From Mikrocytos mackini (taxonomy: Eukaryota; Endomyxa; Ascetosporea; Mikrocytida; Mikrocytiidae), in assembly GCA_030180075.1 (NCBI GenBank), contig JASNJN010000275.1, forward strand, positions 1 through 29,745: 29,745 nt of DNA, given 5' to 3'. Position numbers and translations under genes: made by a program. Shown in pieces: positions 26,588 to 29,745 of the stretch. A model generated the notes under the pieces. The model made no database searches. It was not told the origin of the DNA and saw nothing but the letters and a program-made list of their open reading frames with translations. Position 1 is the first letter of the stretch. Each line of letters starts with the position of its first letter.

Positions 26588-27417
26588 TCGACGCCCAGTT
26601 ATTCCGAATCTTACAGAAGATCCCTGGGGCTCTGGAAAATTTCCAAGCCATCCGACAAAAGGTCGTGAGTTCAGAGGGTTTAATAAAATATGACGGATTC
26701 ACTCGCTTCTCACAAGGAAGCAGAGTCGAGGTCGAAAGTATTGCTCGTCTTATTGTTGACCAAAACATGGCAGCAAGCAAAGACACCGCGCACCGGTTTG
26801 AAGACCTTTCGGTTAAGCCAAAGGTTGTAAAACCGGGGAGCGGGCGCACTTTGGTTGATAAACAGGACACGCCTGTACGCAAAGTGCGGAGAAAATACGG
26901 GAGATGGAGTGGGATGTCTGAAGACATGTGTAAAACGTACGACTACTTCAGGCATGCACCCCACNATTTCGAGCTTTTGACTACACTCAAATTGAGTGAG
27001 GCAATAGCCCGAACCGTTGAGAAAGCTATTGAATTCACTGGTGGACTAAGCACACGCGAAGCCAGCCAGGTGTTGTTCAGGCTTGATTGGCCCGTCTCAC
27101 AGATATCAAGACCAGAATGGACGGAAAATTTGATTACGCAAGGATTCCCACCCATTCTGGTTGCCATAGTATTCACATGTCTAGCTGAAAAGCTGGACCT
27201 GCTGGAAACAATTGGCAGATGGTATGACTGCTTTATTCATGACAAAACGTCATGTCTTAGAGCAGGGGTCTTTAAACAACCCAAACACTGGTGGTCAATC
27301 TCGCCAATGACCTTAGAGAACTTATGTTCAGGGTACATGAGGAGATTGACCAACAGACTAGGTATAACTTCATGCAAAAAGCATGGGTTATCGTCGGCCA
27401 AGAGGGACTGTCCTTGA
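26581..27417 (+). CDS. LINE-like segment with shared 'GxPP...WY...RA' domain, copy 2
   Basis: The frame starts at the ATG overlapping the previous stop and encodes 278 codons with one N. The shared motif is G-F-P-P-I-L-V at about 27,142, then R-W-Y-D-C and S-C-L-R-A. Homology to the 12.6-kb copy continues into the next frame (W-V-I-V-G-Q-E-G against W-T-T-M-V-D-G-E-E), so the last ~40 codons here are probably out of frame and the real coding path moves to the next segment near 27,290. I do not recognise the family. Confidence 0.55.
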   Translation: MLIDAQLFRILQKIPGALENFQAIRQKVVSSEGLIKYDGFTRFSQGSRVEVESIARLIVDQNMAASKDTAHRFEDLSVKPKVVKPGSGRTLVDKQDTPVRKVRRKYGRWSGMSEDMCKTYDYFRHAPHXFELLTTLKLSEAIARTVEKAIEFTGGLSTREASQVLFRLDWPVSQISRPEWTENLITQGFPPILVAIVFTCLAEKLDLLETIGRWYDCFIHDKTSCLRAGVFKQPKHWWSISPMTLENLCSGYMRRLTNRLGITSCKKHGLSSAKRDCP

Positions 27418-28766
27418 AAGAGATACTCTCTGAGGATAAGCCAGTCACCCACAAAAAAGTCATCAAGGAGAGGCAGATTCCTAAAAAGAAGGACAAGCCA
27501 ATCGCCAAAAAACCCAAAGCTTTAGGAAACACGAAGAAACCCAGGTTCTTCAAAAATGATTCGGTCACTTTTGTGAAGGGAAAGAAAGGGGAAAAGCCCC
27601 AGAAACCCATTACAAAAGCCAAAAAGCCCATGTTGAAGGGAAATCTCAAGAACATGGCAGGAGGGATTGCCGTTGTTAAGCAACTCTTTGACGAGTTTGT
27701 CAGAAACATGTCGGTAGAGCAAGAACGGACTGGGGGTCCGAAACGTTCCCGCAGAAAGAGGCAGGCACAGTCTGGAGAGAGCAGTGCCGAAGGAAGTCGA
27801 GAGGGCGATCGACAAGGAAAAGACATAAATAATAATAGCAATAAACGTTCACCAAATTATTTGTTTTTCTTTGATAAATTATATGATTTAGCCAAATCTT
27901 GTTTTAAGTCCATGTTTATGGCAAAAGTCCCAGTTATATGTAACAGATGTCACGACAACTATGAGACTGACTTCGCGGAAAAGAGGGGCCGCGTGCAATT
28001 AGTGAGAAGTCGGGAAAGAAACCCAATCCCACCCACTGAGATAGTGCGCGTCCTCCCCCGGAGAAAGGATTCACATCCTAGTATCCGGCGAGCGCGGAGC
28101 GAACATGTCATTCCGCGTGTAGTTAACACTACACGTCAACATATCCCACACCACCCTGATAAAATAGGGGTGTGGACCAAAGTCTCTTCGAGACGGACGG
28201 TCGAGTGGGATAGGGATGACATTTTTGAGGGAGTTGGTAAACTTAATCTCCACCGCAAGAATTGGGAAATCCCAAAGTCTTGGAAGGTGGAGAAGAAGGA
28301 CCAACTTCCCCTTTGGAAGCCTGTAAAGGCGCCCGTGAAGGAACGGAGTAAGGTTCTGGCCATCAAGGCCAAACCTGAAACAAGTACTACCCCTGTCAAG
28401 CAAACGACAAACGTCGTTTGTGAGGAACAGTGTGGGACCACTGCCCAAATAAAAGCAATTGATTCCACACTGTCCCTTAAAAAGCCTTCGAAAGAAGGTG
28501 GACAGGGCTCGGGCATTCGAGTGAGAAACGGGCAGCAACCGGAAGCAAATCACCCCGGAAACTGCCCATCAGTCGGAGAAACCTCCGGCCCTTGGTCAAT
28601 TCCATACACGGTATGGGTGATAGTGAGGCTCCCTCCTATCCCTGAGTGGGAAAATCCAGGTAGGAAACAACTGAAACTCGTAAAGGACATTCGTGTCCCG
28701 GAGTTGATGTTGCCCTCCGAGGATCCACTCCCGTTGGTGGCAAGCGGTCCTTGGTCGATCAAATAG
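27291..28766 (+). CDS. LINE-like polyprotein segment, basic, with CxxC and duplicated end
   Basis: This continues the shared domain and then a Lys/Pro-rich region. A C-N-R-C pair near 27,940 may be half of a zinc finger, but no partner histidines follow in the usual places. The last part contains the first unit of a 159-bp tandem duplication (S-G-P-W-S-I). It ends at TAG 28764-28766, which lies inside the second unit where the first unit has sense codons. Function unknown; probably nucleic-acid binding. Confidence 0.5.
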   Translation: MVNLANDLRELMFRVHEEIDQQTRYNFMQKAWVIVGQEGLSLKEILSEDKPVTHKKVIKERQIPKKKDKPIAKKPKALGNTKKPRFFKNDSVTFVKGKKGEKPQKPITKAKKPMLKGNLKNMAGGIAVVKQLFDEFVRNMSVEQERTGGPKRSRRKRQAQSGESSAEGSREGDRQGKDINNNSNKRSPNYLFFFDKLYDLAKSCFKSMFMAKVPVICNRCHDNYETDFAEKRGRVQLVRSRERNPIPPTEIVRVLPRRKDSHPSIRRARSEHVIPRVVNTTRQHIPHHPDKIGVWTKVSSRRTVEWDRDDIFEGVGKLNLHRKNWEIPKSWKVEKKDQLPLWKPVKAPVKERSKVLAIKAKPETSTTPVKQTTNVVCEEQCGTTAQIKAIDSTLSLKKPSKEGGQGSGIRVRNGQQPEANHPGNCPSVGETSGPWSIPYTVWVIVRLPPIPEWENPGRKQLKLVKDIRVPELMLPSEDPLPLVASGPWSIK

Positions 28767-28904
28767 GTGGCTCTGGTAGTGGAGAGAATCCCCACACCGC
28801 CAGAATCGGAGAACGTAGGAGTCAAGAAACAGAAACTCGTGAAGGAACCCCCTCATGAGGAGACTGCCATTGTCCTCTACACTCCGCCAACCCTTGAAAT
28901 TGAT
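28587..28904 (+). repeat. Internal tandem duplication, 159-bp period
   Basis: GGCCCTTGGTCAATTCC at 28587 and GGTCCTTGGTCGATCAA at 28746 are 159 bases apart, as are AAACTCGT at 28674 and 28833. The peptides S-G-P-W-S-I ... L-K-L-V-K-D and S-G-P-W-S-I ... Q-K-L-V-K-E correspond. The 53-codon unit keeps frame. The second unit contains a TAG and diverges after its middle. Confidence 0.7.
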
Positions 28905-29333
28905 ACCAAACAGGATATCGAAACTAAAGGGGACAGTTCTGACCTAGAGATAGTCCGATGGGAAAACTCCAGGGACATATCTATAGGAGAACCAGAACAC
29001 CACGAACAGGACTCCACATTGGAATTCCTTCCCGTGGAAGACGAAGACGACTCTTTCATAGAATGGAAGGTGGGAGACAACCCACCCGGAACCATCTATG
29101 CAGATTCGTTGGTACCAGAGGAAGAGGTCATACAGTCCATCCTACCCTGGGAAGAAGAGTCGAACCTCAAAACGGCCCTGTGGCAAAACGTCCAGGATGT
29201 GTTGAGGAAGGACATTGCCGACTTCTCTAACCGAAGTTGCGGAGCTAAGCGAGTGGCAATACATGCCACCCTCCGCAAGGCAGTATATCAGATCCTGAGA
29301 GAAAGAAAACCTCTATCACTTTGGCAGAAATGA
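28767..29333 (+). CDS. LINE-like polyprotein segment, acidic
   Basis: The frame directly follows the TAG in the same frame, so the stop is either a recent lesion or a read-through site. There is no ATG at its beginning; the first codon is GTG. The peptide is acidic with Pro/Glu-rich stretches, then a helical block K-T-A-L-W-Q-N-V-Q-D-V-L. It ends TGA inside ATGA at 29330-29333. Confidence 0.5.
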   Translation: MALVVERIPTPPESENVGVKKQKLVKEPPHEETAIVLYTPPTLEIDTKQDIETKGDSSDLEIVRWENSRDISIGEPEHHEQDSTLEFLPVEDEDDSFIEWKVGDNPPGTIYADSLVPEEEVIQSILPWEEESNLKTALWQNVQDVLRKDIADFSNRSCGAKRVAIHATLRKAVYQILRERKPLSLWQK

Positions 29334-29745
29334 ACGCACTGTTGTACGTCATGTATGTCAAGGCAGGATCTGAGAAGAAGGTTAACAAAGGTTTCAAAAG
29401 CGACACCCCCGACAGGTGGAGCAAAAAACTCAACCTTCTCACCGCCTTGCGCTGCAGAACAGTTAGTCCGGAAAAAGCCCGGAAACTCAAGAAGCAGTTC
29501 AAGGTAAGCACTCCGGCCGAGATATCCTCCGAAATTAGTAGGGTAAAGGATATTATGGCGAAGAAGAAGAAGTTGCAAAATGCAATCAGATTCAAAAAGT
29601 GGAGGAATTTCCTAAACGAAGAATCGGAGTGGTTCTCGAGATAAAAGAAAACCAGGCGTCAAAACCTGGAATTCGTGGAAATCGAGGACAAAACGGAGAA
29701 CATTCAGTTCTGGAAAAACATCTGGGAGATTCCACAAGATGTGAA
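29330..29745 (+). CDS. LINE-like pre-reverse-transcriptase segment (partial at right edge)
   Basis: The ATG at 29330 overlaps the upstream stop by ATGA. The peptide is helical and basic (K-A-R-K-L-K-K-Q-F, K-K-K-K-L-Q-N-A-I-R-F-K-K-W-R). It ends W-F-S-R before a TAA at 29642-29644, and the same frame continues to Q-F-W-K-N-I-W-E-I-P. In R4/Dong-like LINEs an F-x-x-N-x-x-x-F-Y-R block followed by F-W-x-x-I-W precedes the reverse transcriptase; this resembles it. Confidence 0.5.

Larger units (their letters stand above)
25294..29745 (+). mobile_element. 5' part of a LINE-like element (RLE-LINE kin), continues past right edge
   Basis: A G+C-richer block carries consecutive plus-strand frames. 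The last one reaches a pre-reverse-transcriptase motif, Q-F-W-K-N-I-W at about 29,710, just before the window ends. R4/Dong-type LINEs have a comparable F-W-x-x-I-W shortly before their reverse transcriptase. The middle contains the domain shared with 12162-13052. The frames are linked by overlaps or stops. The start of the element is placed only approximately, in the AT-rich leader before 25379. Confidence 0.65.

Noticed and set aside
27271-27277. TTTAAAC, a classical -1 slippery heptamer, near a LINE frame change
   Set aside because: It is out of phase with the frame being read there, so it cannot act as the canonical signal.

Overview
The window looks like part of a small, AT-rich eukaryotic nuclear genome. 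The host genes are long, almost intron-free frames packed closely on both strands, with one pair of stop codons touching tail to tail. Such packing suggests a compact or parasitic lineage, perhaps Microsporidia in the broad sense or another reduced intracellular protist, but nothing here fixes the taxon. The genes use the standard code. Between them lie transposon-rich stretches.

Layout. 1-6289 is a gene cluster: the end of a bromodomain-like gene (+); a perfect 102-bp inverted repeat against a 4-N gap, probably an assembly artefact; a long-chain acyl-CoA synthetase (-) whose C-terminus is lost at the gap; the cytosolic phenylalanyl-tRNA synthetase beta subunit (+); an ARL2 small GTPase (+) that reads correctly only if a 16-nt GT...AG intron is removed; and a reduced SF3A1/Prp21 splicing factor (-) abutting ARL2. 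6290-16495 is an accessory region with non-autonomous inverted-repeat elements (several with hAT-like 8-bp target duplications, some nested), the 3' end of a LINE with a restriction-like endonuclease, the 5' part of a LINE-like element, a long hairpin and a broken Ty3/gypsy fossil. 16496-22828 is one uninterrupted 2110-codon gene for an unrecognised membrane-anchored, beta-rich giant protein. 22829-25378 holds more small elements and a hAT transposase relic. 25379 to the right edge is the 5' part of a G+C-richer LINE-like element that runs out of the window just before its expected reverse transcriptase.

Common threads. Two loci (about 12.6 kb and 27.1 kb) encode the same unrecognised LINE-associated protein domain. 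Every frame change I can see in the LINE and hAT relics goes in the same direction, while the 6.3-kb host gene is intact, which argues against sequencing error. A putative 16-nt intron beside a spliceosomal SF3a subunit is the most striking observation. N positions fall almost only in repeated sequence. All family names rest on motif reading by eye; no database search was possible.
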